Positions 43,807 to 51,384 of a stretch of DNA of 64,000 bases are shown one piece after another. The translations under genes and the position numbers were made by a program. The DNA is from Thiohalophilus sp. (GTDB lineage Bacteria; Pseudomonadota; Gammaproteobacteria; UBA6429; Thiohalophilaceae): the NCBI RefSeq assembly GCF_034521165.1, contig NZ_JAXHMV010000001.1, positions 62,001 through 126,000 of the forward strand. The letters run 5' to 3'. The notes beneath the pieces were generated by a model. The model was not told the origin of the DNA and made no database searches. It was given only the letters and a program-made list of their open reading frames with translations. The first letter of the stretch is position 1. Every line of letters begins with the position of its first letter.

Positions 43807-45237
43807 CTAGAGCACTTCCGATGAGTAGTCGGCCAGGCGGGAGCGTTCGCCGCGGACCAGGGTGATGTGGCCGCTGTGTTCCCAGCCCTTGAAACGATCC
43901 ACCACGTAGGTCAGTCCGGAGGTGGTTTCGGACAGGTAGGGGGTGTCGATCTGGGCGATGTTGCCCAGGCAGATGACCTTGGTGCCGGGGCCGGCGCGGG
44001 TGATCAGGGTCTTGAGCTGTTTGGAGGTCAGGTTCTGCGCCTCGTCGATGATGATATAGCGGTTCAGGAAGGTTCGCCCGCGCATGAAGTTCACCGAGCG
44101 GATCTTGATCCGCTTGCTGAGCAGATCGTTGGTGGCCTGACGTCCCCATTCGCCACCGAATTCGGTGTTGGTCAGCACTTCGAGATTGTCCATTAAAGCC
44201 CCCATCCAGGGCGTCATTTTCTCTTCTTCGGTGCCGGGCAGGTAGCCGATATCCTCGCCCACCGGGACAGTGACCCGGGTCATGATGATCTCGCTGTAGC
44301 GTTTTTGCTCCAGCGTCTGTTCCAGGCCGGCGGCCAGGGTCAGCAGGGTCTTGCCGGTGCCGGCCATGCCGAGCAGGCTGACAAAGTCGATGTCGGGATC
44401 CGTCAGCAGGTTGAGCGCATAGTTCTGTTCGCGATTGCGGGCGTTGATACCCCACACGGCATGATTGGGATTACGGTAATCGCGAACCGTTTCTATGACG
44501 GCGCCGTCGTCACCCTCGATGCGACGCACGATGGCATCAAACGGGGTACTCTCCTGATCGCTGAACAGAAACTCGTTGGGTGACCAGTTTTCAATATCCG
44601 GCCCCTTGAGTCGATAGAACGTGCGCCCCTCCTCGATCCAGGATTCCATCTCACGGGCATGGCGATCCCAGAACGCCTTTTCCAGCTGATAATGCCCGGT
44701 ATACAGCAGGTCCACATCTTCCAGGACCCGGTCGTTACGGTAATCCTCGGCGTGGATGCCGACCACGGCGGCCTTGATACGCAGATTGATATCCTTGGTG
44801 ACCAGGGTGACCTGCTGGTCCTGCCGGTTTTCCTGCAGAGCCAGGGCGGTGCCCAGGATGTTGTTATCGGGCAGGTTACCGGGCAGGTGATGGGGCAGAG
44901 AATCGGGATAGGCGCGGGTCTGGAAAAATAGTTTGCCATTGAGCTGTTGAGCCAGCTCCTTGCCGTTTTGCGGTTTTTGATTTGTCAGCGATTCCAGTTG
45001 CGCGTTTAGCGGCAATCCCTGTTCGATCGTTTCATGGCTGGCGCCCGAGAGCAGTTCGTCCAGAAAGCGACTGGCCTGACGCGCATTTCGCGCGACTTCG
45101 GTACGGCCTTTTTTATTGTTATCCAGCTCTTCGAGTACCATCATTGGCACGAACACATCGTGTTCCTGAAACCGGAACAAAGAAGTGGGATCGTGCATCA
45201 GTACATTGGAATCCACGACGAACAGACGTTTACTCAT
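43807..45237 (-). CDS. PIN-PhoH fusion ATPase/ribonuclease (PhoH family)
   Basis: 476 residues. An N-terminal PIN nuclease domain (1-about 150: FVVDSNVLMHDPTSLFRF, with acidic residues in VLEELDNNKKG and LPDNNILGTAL) is followed by a PhoH P-loop ATPase (about 260-470) with Walker A LLGMAGTGKTLL and Walker B NRYIIIDEAQNLT. PIN-PhoH proteins (PhoH2/YlaK type) are RNA-unwinding ribonucleases. Stands alone here and differs from the ybeZ-type PhoH linked to ybeY. Confidence 0.92.
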   Translation of the reverse strand: MSKRLFVVDSNVLMHDPTSLFRFQEHDVFVPMMVLEELDNNKKGRTEVARNARQASRFLDELLSGASHETIEQGLPLNAQLESLTNQKPQNGKELAQQLNGKLFFQTRAYPDSLPHHLPGNLPDNNILGTALALQENRQDQQVTLVTKDINLRIKAAVVGIHAEDYRNDRVLEDVDLLYTGHYQLEKAFWDRHAREMESWIEEGRTFYRLKGPDIENWSPNEFLFSDQESTPFDAIVRRIEGDDGAVIETVRDYRNPNHAVWGINARNREQNYALNLLTDPDIDFVSLLGMAGTGKTLLTLAAGLEQTLEQKRYSEIIMTRVTVPVGEDIGYLPGTEEEKMTPWMGALMDNLEVLTNTEFGGEWGRQATNDLLSKRIKIRSVNFMRGRTFLNRYIIIDEAQNLTSKQLKTLITRAGPGTKVICLGNIAQIDTPYLSETTSGLTYVVDRFKGWEHSGHITLVRGERSRLADYSSEVL

Positions 45238-45316
45238 AAATTACTGACAACCTGGTTGTTGGGATGAAGGGGCCCGCTTCGGGCAATGCAGTGCGCTGGT
45301 TCGATTGTGAAGTGTC

Positions 45317-45413
45317 GCCACCGAAACACCGAATACACCGATGTCACCAATAGTGAAGCATTTTGCTGGAATATTTTTCAGTGTTTTCGGTGTACTCAGT
45401 GTCATCGGTGGTC
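45317..45413. repeat. Periodic inverted repeat, CACCGAA type, copy 1
   Basis: Left arm GCCACCGAAACACCGAATAC then ACCGATGTCACCAAT (45317-45351); right arm CAGTGTTTTCGGTGTACTCA then GTGTCATCGGTGGTC (45379-45413). Lies between phoH and the peroxiredoxin gene. Confidence 0.83.
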
Positions 45414-45480
45414 AAATTCCTCATGCCCTGGAATACAGGCAAAGCCGCATGCAAACGAAGATCCGTTGCCGGATCCAGGT

Positions 45481-45954
45481 CTAGTTGAGTTGCTTGACGG
45501 CAGCGAGGACTTCCTCGGCATGGCCGTTGACCTTGACCTTGCGCCATTCCTGACGAAGCTTGCCTTTATCGTCGATCAGAAACGTGCTGCGCTCGATACC
45601 GCGCACCTTTTTGCCGTACATATTTTTCATTTTGATGACATCGAACAGGTTGCAGACGGTCTCTTCCTTGTCGGACAACAGGTCGAAGGGAAATTCCTGT
45701 TTGGCCTTGAAGTTTTCGTGCGATTTGATGCTGTCGCGGGAGATGCCGAGGACCACCGTATTCTGGCGTTTGAATTTGGCGTGGTTGTCCCCAAAGGCCT
45801 GCCCCTCGCGGGTGCAGCCGGGGGTGCTGTCCCTGGGATAGAAGTACAGTACCACGTTCTTGCCCTTGAAATCGGACAGGGCAATGTCCTGATCGCCGGT
45901 GGCCGGCAGGGTGAAGTCAGGGACTTTCTTGCCGAGGCTCACTGTGTCGCTCAT
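45481..45954 (-). CDS. bcp: Thioredoxin-dependent peroxiredoxin (PrxQ/Bcp)
   Basis: 157 residues. Thioredoxin fold with peroxidatic Cys47 in YPRDSTPGCTREG. E. coli Bcp has its resolving cysteine five residues later; here that position is not Cys. Another cysteine, Cys101 in EETVCNLF, could act as the resolving residue, as in PrxQ forms that use a distal helix. It reduces hydrogen peroxide and organic hydroperoxides with thioredoxin. Monocistronic, flanked by repeat elements on both sides. Confidence 0.93.
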   Translation of the reverse strand: MSDTVSLGKKVPDFTLPATGDQDIALSDFKGKNVVLYFYPRDSTPGCTREGQAFGDNHAKFKRQNTVVLGISRDSIKSHENFKAKQEFPFDLLSDKEETVCNLFDVIKMKNMYGKKVRGIERSTFLIDDKGKLRQEWRKVKVNGHAEEVLAAVKQLN

Positions 45955-46040
45955 GACGGTTTGATTCTCCCTGCTAAAAAATGTCGCCTGTAAATGATAG
46001 TAGCTTCAAACCGGCTCCATGGGCAAATCACGACAACGGG

Positions 46041-46140
46041 ATCACCGAAAACACTGAATGCACCGAAATAAAAGTAGCTTTTTTGCTCTTTGTGCAGTTT
46101 CTGTTTCAGTGGGTTCGGTGCTTTCGGTGTTGCCGGTGGT
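46041..46140. repeat. Periodic inverted repeat, CACCGAA type, copy 2
   Basis: Left arm ATCACCGAAAACACTGAATG then CACCGAAAT (46041-46069); right arm CAGTGGGTTCGGTGCTTTCG then GTGTTGCCGGTGGT (46107-46140). Lies between bcp and galT. Confidence 0.8.
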
Positions 46141-46155
46141 TCAGCATATTCCTGC

Positions 46156-47238
46156 TCAGTCGATATTAACCGTACGCAGTTGCTCGGCGGCTTCTTCCGG
46201 GCTGATGGTGTTGACGAACAGCCCGGAACCGAGCTCAAACCCGGAAGGGATGCTGGTGCGGGGGCAGATCTCCAGATGCCAGTGATAGCTGCCGCGGCAA
46301 TCGCCGTAGTCCTCGCCCCGCGGTCGCGTGTGCAAGAAGTAATTGTATTGCGCGCCCCCGATGACCGCGTCCAGCCGGGCCATGGTACGTTTGAGTACCC
46401 GCGCCAGATCCGCCAGATCTTCGGCCGACGCGTCGAGAAAATCACTGTTGTGTTCCAGCGGCAGGATGTGAATTTCCCATTCATAGCGGCTGGCGAAGGG
46501 CTTGATGGCGATAAACCGCTCCCCCCGTTCGACCACATACTGGCCGACATTGATTCGGCGCACGATCTTGCCCGAGTCCCGATCGTAGATGGTAGTCTCG
46601 AAAGTGAGAGCCTCGTCGATCAGAGTGCAGAAGATGCAGTGGTGGTGTTTTTTGTAATATTCGCGACTGTGTTCGACCTCTTCGTGCAGATTCTGGGGGA
46701 CCACCGGCAGGGCGATGAGCTGGCTGTGGGTATGGGCCATGCTGGCACCGGCGGCGGGGCCGAAGTTTTTGAAAATCAGGATGTATTTGAGCCGGTCATC
46801 CAGGGCATACAGTTCGGCGGAACGGTCCTGATAGGCCTGAAACAGCGTGGCCAGATGGGATTCGCTCATTTCATGAACGGCAATACCGTGGGCGTAATGA
46901 TCGATGATGACCTCGTGCCGGCCATAGCCGTCAATGGCCTGCTGCAGACCAAACACCAGCCCGGCCTTGTCGCGGTCATCGCCCAGCACCGGATAGAGGT
47001 TCTCCACCAGGCGCACGATCCATTCGCCATTTTCTTCGTAGCGTTTGAGTTCCGGGGGGGTTTTTTCCTCGTTACCGCGACAGAACGGACACGTTTCCAC
47101 ATGCCGGCGGGTGTCGCGCGGGGCGGGGGCCTCCTCCTTGCGCGGGCGCATGCTGCGGGCGGTGGCGATCAGGACCGATTCGCTGGGCACAATCGGGTTG
47201 ATGCGGATTTCGCGGATACCATTTTCCGTTTCGGACAT
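46156..47238 (-). CDS. galT: Galactose-1-phosphate uridylyltransferase family
   Basis: 360 residues. HIT-superfamily nucleotidyltransferase with two zinc-type CxxC pairs (CPFC near 50 and HCIFC near 205) and the active-site MAHTHSQ motif (His169, His171, Gln173); canonical GalT has HPHGQ, so the Thr between the histidines is a variation seen in environmental homologues. It would transfer UMP between UDP-glucose and galactose-1-phosphate, or act on a related sugar phosphate. No other Leloir pathway gene is nearby. Confidence 0.85.
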   Translation of the reverse strand: MSETENGIREIRINPIVPSESVLIATARSMRPRKEEAPAPRDTRRHVETCPFCRGNEEKTPPELKRYEENGEWIVRLVENLYPVLGDDRDKAGLVFGLQQAIDGYGRHEVIIDHYAHGIAVHEMSESHLATLFQAYQDRSAELYALDDRLKYILIFKNFGPAAGASMAHTHSQLIALPVVPQNLHEEVEHSREYYKKHHHCIFCTLIDEALTFETTIYDRDSGKIVRRINVGQYVVERGERFIAIKPFASRYEWEIHILPLEHNSDFLDASAEDLADLARVLKRTMARLDAVIGGAQYNYFLHTRPRGEDYGDCRGSYHWHLEICPRTSIPSGFELGSGLFVNTISPEEAAEQLRTVNID

Positions 47239-47375
47239 GCCCGACTCCTGTATTATGCGGGGGATTCGGGTGAAAATACCGGGATTCGCCGCGCTTGTTG
47301 AACAGTTATATTTTATGGCCCTACAGGGTGGCTTAATATTCGCCCGGCAGGGCGAGGTTGTCAGCCAGGTCGGTT

Positions 47376-47478
47376 GACCACCGAAAGCACCAACTATGCG
47401 GAAAACACCGAAAACGGGCCAGCTGATGGTGAATTTCTGTTCAGTGACTCCGGTGTTTTCCGTGTGCTCGCTGGTGCC
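47376..47478. repeat. Periodic inverted repeat, CACCGAA type, copy 3 (degenerate)
   Basis: Left arm GACCACCGAAAGCACCAACT through AACACCGAAAAC (47376-47415); right arm CAGTGACTCCGGTGTTTTCC then GTGTGCTCGCTGGTGCC (47442-47478). It occupies the divergent galT-dapA spacer. The remaining spacer to 47605 holds the dapA leader and a T-arm-like hairpin that is not a tRNA. Confidence 0.75.
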
Positions 47479-47605
47479 GGTATTCCCGGGTGGCCGGCGC
47501 GCAAACCGGTAAATTTGGCGGCAACCCCCGGTTTGAGTCCGGTGGCGGGCCGCTTGTCAGGGCTGGTGGGCCCAAGTACCATGAGCGTTTTTTGCGGAGA
47601 GGGGT

Positions 47606-48487
47606 ATGTTTCAGGGGAGTATGGTGGCACTGGCCACCCCCATGCACGAGGATGGCCGGGTCGATGAGGCCGCGCTGACGGCGCTGGTGGAGTTCCATAT
47701 CGAGAACCAGACCGACGCCATTGTCGCGGTGGGCACCACCGGTGAATCGGCGACACTGGATGAGACCGAGCACTGCCAGGTGGTCAAACAGGTGGTCGAG
47801 CAGGCCCGTGGCCGGATTCCGGTGATCGCCGGTACCGGCTCCAATTCCACCCGTGAAGCCATCGAGCTGACCCGCTGTGCCAAAGAGGTCGGCGCGGACG
47901 CCTGTTTGCTGGTGACGCCCTACTACAACAAACCGACCCAGGAAGGGCTCTATCAGCACTTCAAGGCGGTGGCCGAGGCGGTGGCGATCCCGCAGATCCT
48001 GTACAACGTCCCGGGGCGCACGGCGGTCGATATGCTGCCCGAGACCGTGGCCCGCCTGTCGGCCATCGACAATATTGTCGGTATCAAGGATGCCACCGGG
48101 GATGTGCAACGGGCCCGCGATATTCTTGCTCAGTGTGGTCCGGATTTCGAGGTCTACAGTGGCGACGATGGGACCGCCATGGCGCTGATGCTGGCCGGCG
48201 CCCACGGCGATATCTCGGTGACGGCCAATGTGGCGCCCAAAATGATGCACGAGATGTGCATGGCGGCGATCGCCGGCGAGCGGGAGACCGCGACGCGCCT
48301 CAACGATCAGCTGATGGGGCTGCACAACAACCTGTTCCTCGAAGCCAACCCGATTCCGGTCAAATGGGCCCTGTACGACATGGGGCTGATTCCGATCGGG
48401 ATTCGCCTGCCGCTGACGGTACTCGCCCCCGAGCATCAGACCATTGTGCATGACGAATTGCGCAAACTGGGCCTGGTCGACGCCTGA
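47606..48487 (+). CDS. dapA: 4-hydroxy-tetrahydrodipicolinate synthase
   Basis: 293 residues, TIM barrel. Schiff-base Lys161 in VGIKDATGD and catalytic Tyr133 in ILYNVPGRTA; substrate-binding GTTGESATL near residue 44. It condenses pyruvate and aspartate semialdehyde in lysine and diaminopimelate synthesis. It is the first gene of a co-directional set with bamC (31-base gap), the MBL hydrolase and purC, a conserved gammaproteobacterial order. Confidence 0.96.
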   Translation: MFQGSMVALATPMHEDGRVDEAALTALVEFHIENQTDAIVAVGTTGESATLDETEHCQVVKQVVEQARGRIPVIAGTGSNSTREAIELTRCAKEVGADACLLVTPYYNKPTQEGLYQHFKAVAEAVAIPQILYNVPGRTAVDMLPETVARLSAIDNIVGIKDATGDVQRARDILAQCGPDFEVYSGDDGTAMALMLAGAHGDISVTANVAPKMMHEMCMAAIAGERETATRLNDQLMGLHNNLFLEANPIPVKWALYDMGLIPIGIRLPLTVLAPEHQTIVHDELRKLGLVDA

Positions 48488-48518
48488 TTGATTTTCATTT
48501 GCAGAAGGACTGACTTAC

Positions 48519-49610
48519 ATGACGCGCCGTTACGGCTATGAGTTGATTGTGTTGGCGCTGGCCCTGGGCCTCGGCGCCTGTGCCGGATCGCCGGAAAAGG
48601 ATTATCGGGCGATTTATTCCCAGGCGGAGGAAAAACAAGCCCGAACGCTGGATGTGCCCCCGGAACTTGGTCGCCCGCGGGGCAACGCGCAGATGCAGAT
48701 CCCCTCGATCGGCGATCAGGCCCGCTATTCGGGCCAGCCGGACGCCGGCGCGACTGACCGCGTCGTCGCCACTTCCCGGCAGGCCCGTTTCGTTCGCGAA
48801 GGGGACATGCACTGGCTGGAAGTGACCCTGGCCCCGGAACAGGTCTGGGACGCCGGTCGCGAGTTTTTCCAGTCACTGGGCTTCGAGATTACCCGCGAAG
48901 ACCGGCAGGTCGGGGTGATGGAGACCAACTGGCAGGAGCGGCGCGAGCGGATCCCGGGCAACTGGCTGACAAAAATGCTCGATAAGTTCAGTTCCAGCGG
49001 TTATCAGGATCGTTACCGGCTGCGCCTGGAACGTCTGCCGCAGGGGGGCTCGCGGGTCTTTATCAGCCATCGGGGACTGGAAGAGATCGTCACCGGCGGA
49101 GGCGGGGTTGATGTTGTCGAGACCGCCTGGGTCCCGCGCGAGCCGGACCCGGGTCTGGAAACCGAACTGCTGCAACGCTTTTTGATCTCGCTGGGCGGTG
49201 AGGCGGAGCAGGCCGAGCAGATCGTCGCTGACAGTGAACCGGCCAAGCGGACCCGTTTCGTGCAGCAACAGGATGAACGGGTTTTGCAGGTCAACGAGAC
49301 CTTTGCCCGCACCTGGCGCCGGGTCGGGCTGGCGCTGGATCGCGTCGGTTTGCGGGTCGAGGATCGCAATCGTTCCGAAGGCACCTACTTCATCCGTTTG
49401 ACCGAGGAGTTCAAGGCCAAGGAACAAAAAGGATTCTGGGCCAGCCTGTTGAGTGACGAGGAGCAGGGCGAAACAGTCGATGAGCTGCTGTTACGGGTGC
49501 AACAGCAGGGAGAGGTAACGAATATACGACTGCGTGACAGAGACGGCGCGCAGGTCGAACCGGCACTGGTCAAACGCCTGCTGGAGGACATTGAAGTCCA
49601 CCTGCGCTAA
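48519..49610 (+). CDS. bamC: Outer membrane assembly lipoprotein BamC
   Basis: 363 residues. Lipobox LGACAGS (Cys21), an extended N-terminal segment with LDVPPELGRP that in E. coli wraps BamD, and two helix-grip domains (about 90-195 and 230-335). NlpB/DapX family. Part of the BAM complex with BamD at 15804. Follows dapA as in E. coli (dapA-bamC). Confidence 0.92.
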   Translation: MTRRYGYELIVLALALGLGACAGSPEKDYRAIYSQAEEKQARTLDVPPELGRPRGNAQMQIPSIGDQARYSGQPDAGATDRVVATSRQARFVREGDMHWLEVTLAPEQVWDAGREFFQSLGFEITREDRQVGVMETNWQERRERIPGNWLTKMLDKFSSSGYQDRYRLRLERLPQGGSRVFISHRGLEEIVTGGGGVDVVETAWVPREPDPGLETELLQRFLISLGGEAEQAEQIVADSEPAKRTRFVQQQDERVLQVNETFARTWRRVGLALDRVGLRVEDRNRSEGTYFIRLTEEFKAKEQKGFWASLLSDEEQGETVDELLLRVQQQGEVTNIRLRDRDGAQVEPALVKRLLEDIEVHLR

Positions 49611-49642
49611 CCGGTCGCCTCGGGCATGAATGGGGAGCAGTT

Positions 49643-50401
49643 GTGCGATTTGCACTGATCGGCAGCGGCAGCAAGGGGAACGGGACGCTCATCGAGCACG
49701 GGCAAACCCGTATTCTGATCGATTGCGGTTTCTCCCTGCGCGAGACCGAAGCGCGCCTGCGGCGACTGGGCTGCGAACCACAGTCGCTGAATGCGATCGT
49801 GGTAACCCATGAACACGGCGATCATATTCGCGGCGTGGGGCTGCTGGCGCGGCGCTACGGGGTGCCGGTCTGGGCCACGCGCGGCACGGTCAATGGCACG
49901 CAGCCGGGCAAGGTGCCGCAGTTGAACCTGTTTGATGTCCATCAGTCACTGGCGATTGGCGATCTCGAGCTGCAGCCGTTTCCGGTCCCGCACGATGCCC
50001 GCGAACCCTGCCAGTTTCTGTTCAGTGACGGCGATCGGACGCTGGGGCTGTTGACCGATACCGGCTGCAGTACAGCGCATATTCATGCCTGCCTGTCAGA
50101 TTGCGATGCGCTGATTCTCGAATGCAATCACGATCCGCAGATGCTGGCCGAAGGGCCCTATCCAACGGGTCTCAAGCAACGGGTTGGCGGCGACTGGGGC
50201 CACTTGAGTAATGCCCAGGCCGCGCGGATACTGACCGAGATCGATACCGGTGGCCTGCATTATCTGGTGGCGGCCCATTTGAGCGACAAGAACAATACCC
50301 CGGCACTGGCGCGTGACGCGCTGGCCGGGGCGCTGGGCTGCAAGCTCGCCGATATCGAAGTGGCCTGTCAGGAACAGGGAACCGACTGGCGCGATGTCTG
50401 A
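49643..50401 (+). CDS. MBL-fold metallohydrolase (YycJ/WalJ type)
   Basis: 252 residues, GTG start with GGGGAG upstream. Metallo-beta-lactamase fold with HxHxDH in VVTHEHGDHIRGVG and further metal ligands in TDTGCSTAHI and LECNHDPQML. The subgroup includes YycJ/WalJ, proposed 5'-exonucleases in DNA repair; function in proteobacteria is not settled. Located between bamC and purC. Confidence 0.86.
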   Translation: MRFALIGSGSKGNGTLIEHGQTRILIDCGFSLRETEARLRRLGCEPQSLNAIVVTHEHGDHIRGVGLLARRYGVPVWATRGTVNGTQPGKVPQLNLFDVHQSLAIGDLELQPFPVPHDAREPCQFLFSDGDRTLGLLTDTGCSTAHIHACLSDCDALILECNHDPQMLAEGPYPTGLKQRVGGDWGHLSNAQAARILTEIDTGGLHYLVAAHLSDKNNTPALARDALAGALGCKLADIEVACQEQGTDWRDV

Positions 50402-50440
50402 AGCCCATTAACCGCATAACTGCTTGTGAGGATACACCGC

Positions 50441-51154
50441 ATGCAAAAACAGCAGGAACTCTACGCTGGCAAGGCCAAAACCGTTTTTACCACCGATGAC
50501 CCGGATCGCTTGATCCTGGAGTTTCGTAACGACACCTCGGCCTTCGACGGGGAGAAACTGGCCCAGCTGGAACGCAAGGGTATGGTCAACAACAAGTTCA
50601 ATGCCTTCATCATGCAGCAATTGCAACAGGCCGGTATCCCCACCCATTTTGAAAGCCTGCTGTCCGATCAGGAATCGGTGGTCAAGAAACTGGCGATGTT
50701 GCCTATCGAATGCGTGGTGCGCAATCTCAGCGCCGGCAGTCTGTGCCGCCGCCTCGGCGTCGAGGAAGGCCAGTCGTTGAATCCGCCGGTATTCGAATTT
50801 TTTCTCAAGGACGATGCGCTGCATGATCCCATGATCAACGATTACCACATCCTGGCGTTCGACTGGGCCACGGCGGCGGAAATCGAACGCATGAAACAGC
50901 TGACCTTTGCGGTCAATGACGTGCTGAAGCGCTTGTTTGAACAGGCCGGGCTGTTGCTGGTGGATTACAAGCTGGAGTTCGGCCGCTTCGAGGGGGAACT
51001 GCTGCTGGGCGATGAGTTCACGCCCGATGGCTGTCGTCTGTGGGATGCGCAAACCCGCGACAAGCTGGACAAGGATCGTTTCCGCCAGGGACTCGGCGGC
51101 GTCGTCGAAGCCTACGAGGAAGTCGCCCGCCGGCTGGGCATTGCTTTGAGTTGA
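50441..51154 (+). CDS. purC: Phosphoribosylaminoimidazole-succinocarboxamide synthase
   Basis: 237 residues, typical of bacterial PurC. Start MQKQQELYAGKAKTVFTTDD behind GAGG. Family segments LIPIEC-like VVRNLSAGSLCRRLGVEEG, ECTKKL-equivalent region DYKLEFGRFEGELLLGDEFT and PDGCRLWDAQTRDKLDKD are clear. It ligates aspartate to CAIR with ATP in purine synthesis. End of the dapA-bamC-MBL-purC gene run. Confidence 0.95.
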   Translation: MQKQQELYAGKAKTVFTTDDPDRLILEFRNDTSAFDGEKLAQLERKGMVNNKFNAFIMQQLQQAGIPTHFESLLSDQESVVKKLAMLPIECVVRNLSAGSLCRRLGVEEGQSLNPPVFEFFLKDDALHDPMINDYHILAFDWATAAEIERMKQLTFAVNDVLKRLFEQAGLLLVDYKLEFGRFEGELLLGDEFTPDGCRLWDAQTRDKLDKDRFRQGLGGVVEAYEEVARRLGIALS

Positions 51155-51250
51155 CTCGCCGGGCGTTTTTGACCCCGCTCAAACCACGGTATTCGATAAG
51201 GAAATTTCCCCGCGCTAAAACTTTCTCAGGGTAAACCCTGATTATTACTA

Positions 51251-51277
51251 TAAAGTTACCGTCCGTTGGGCCGACAT
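51251..51277 (+). promoter_or_regulatory. Sigma-28 (FliA) promoter of the second chemoreceptor gene
   Basis: TAAAGTTA, exactly eleven bases, then GCCGACAT, against TAAAGTTT-N11-GCCGATAA. Predicted start is about 100 bases before the gene. Confidence 0.8.
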
Positions 51278-51384
51278 GTAAATTAAGGCGACAGGGTTGT
51301 TTCTGTCGCTGCCGAGCAATATCAGTAAACCATTATATACGAGGTCTTGCACAGAAGGACTTGTCGCAGAGACGGAGGTGACAC

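Noticed and set aside
47480..47560. tRNA-like T-arm (CCGGTTTGAGTCCGG) upstream of dapA
   Set aside because: Only one arm can be formed; no acceptor stem, anticodon arm or D arm fits around it, and the loop lacks the conserved TTC.
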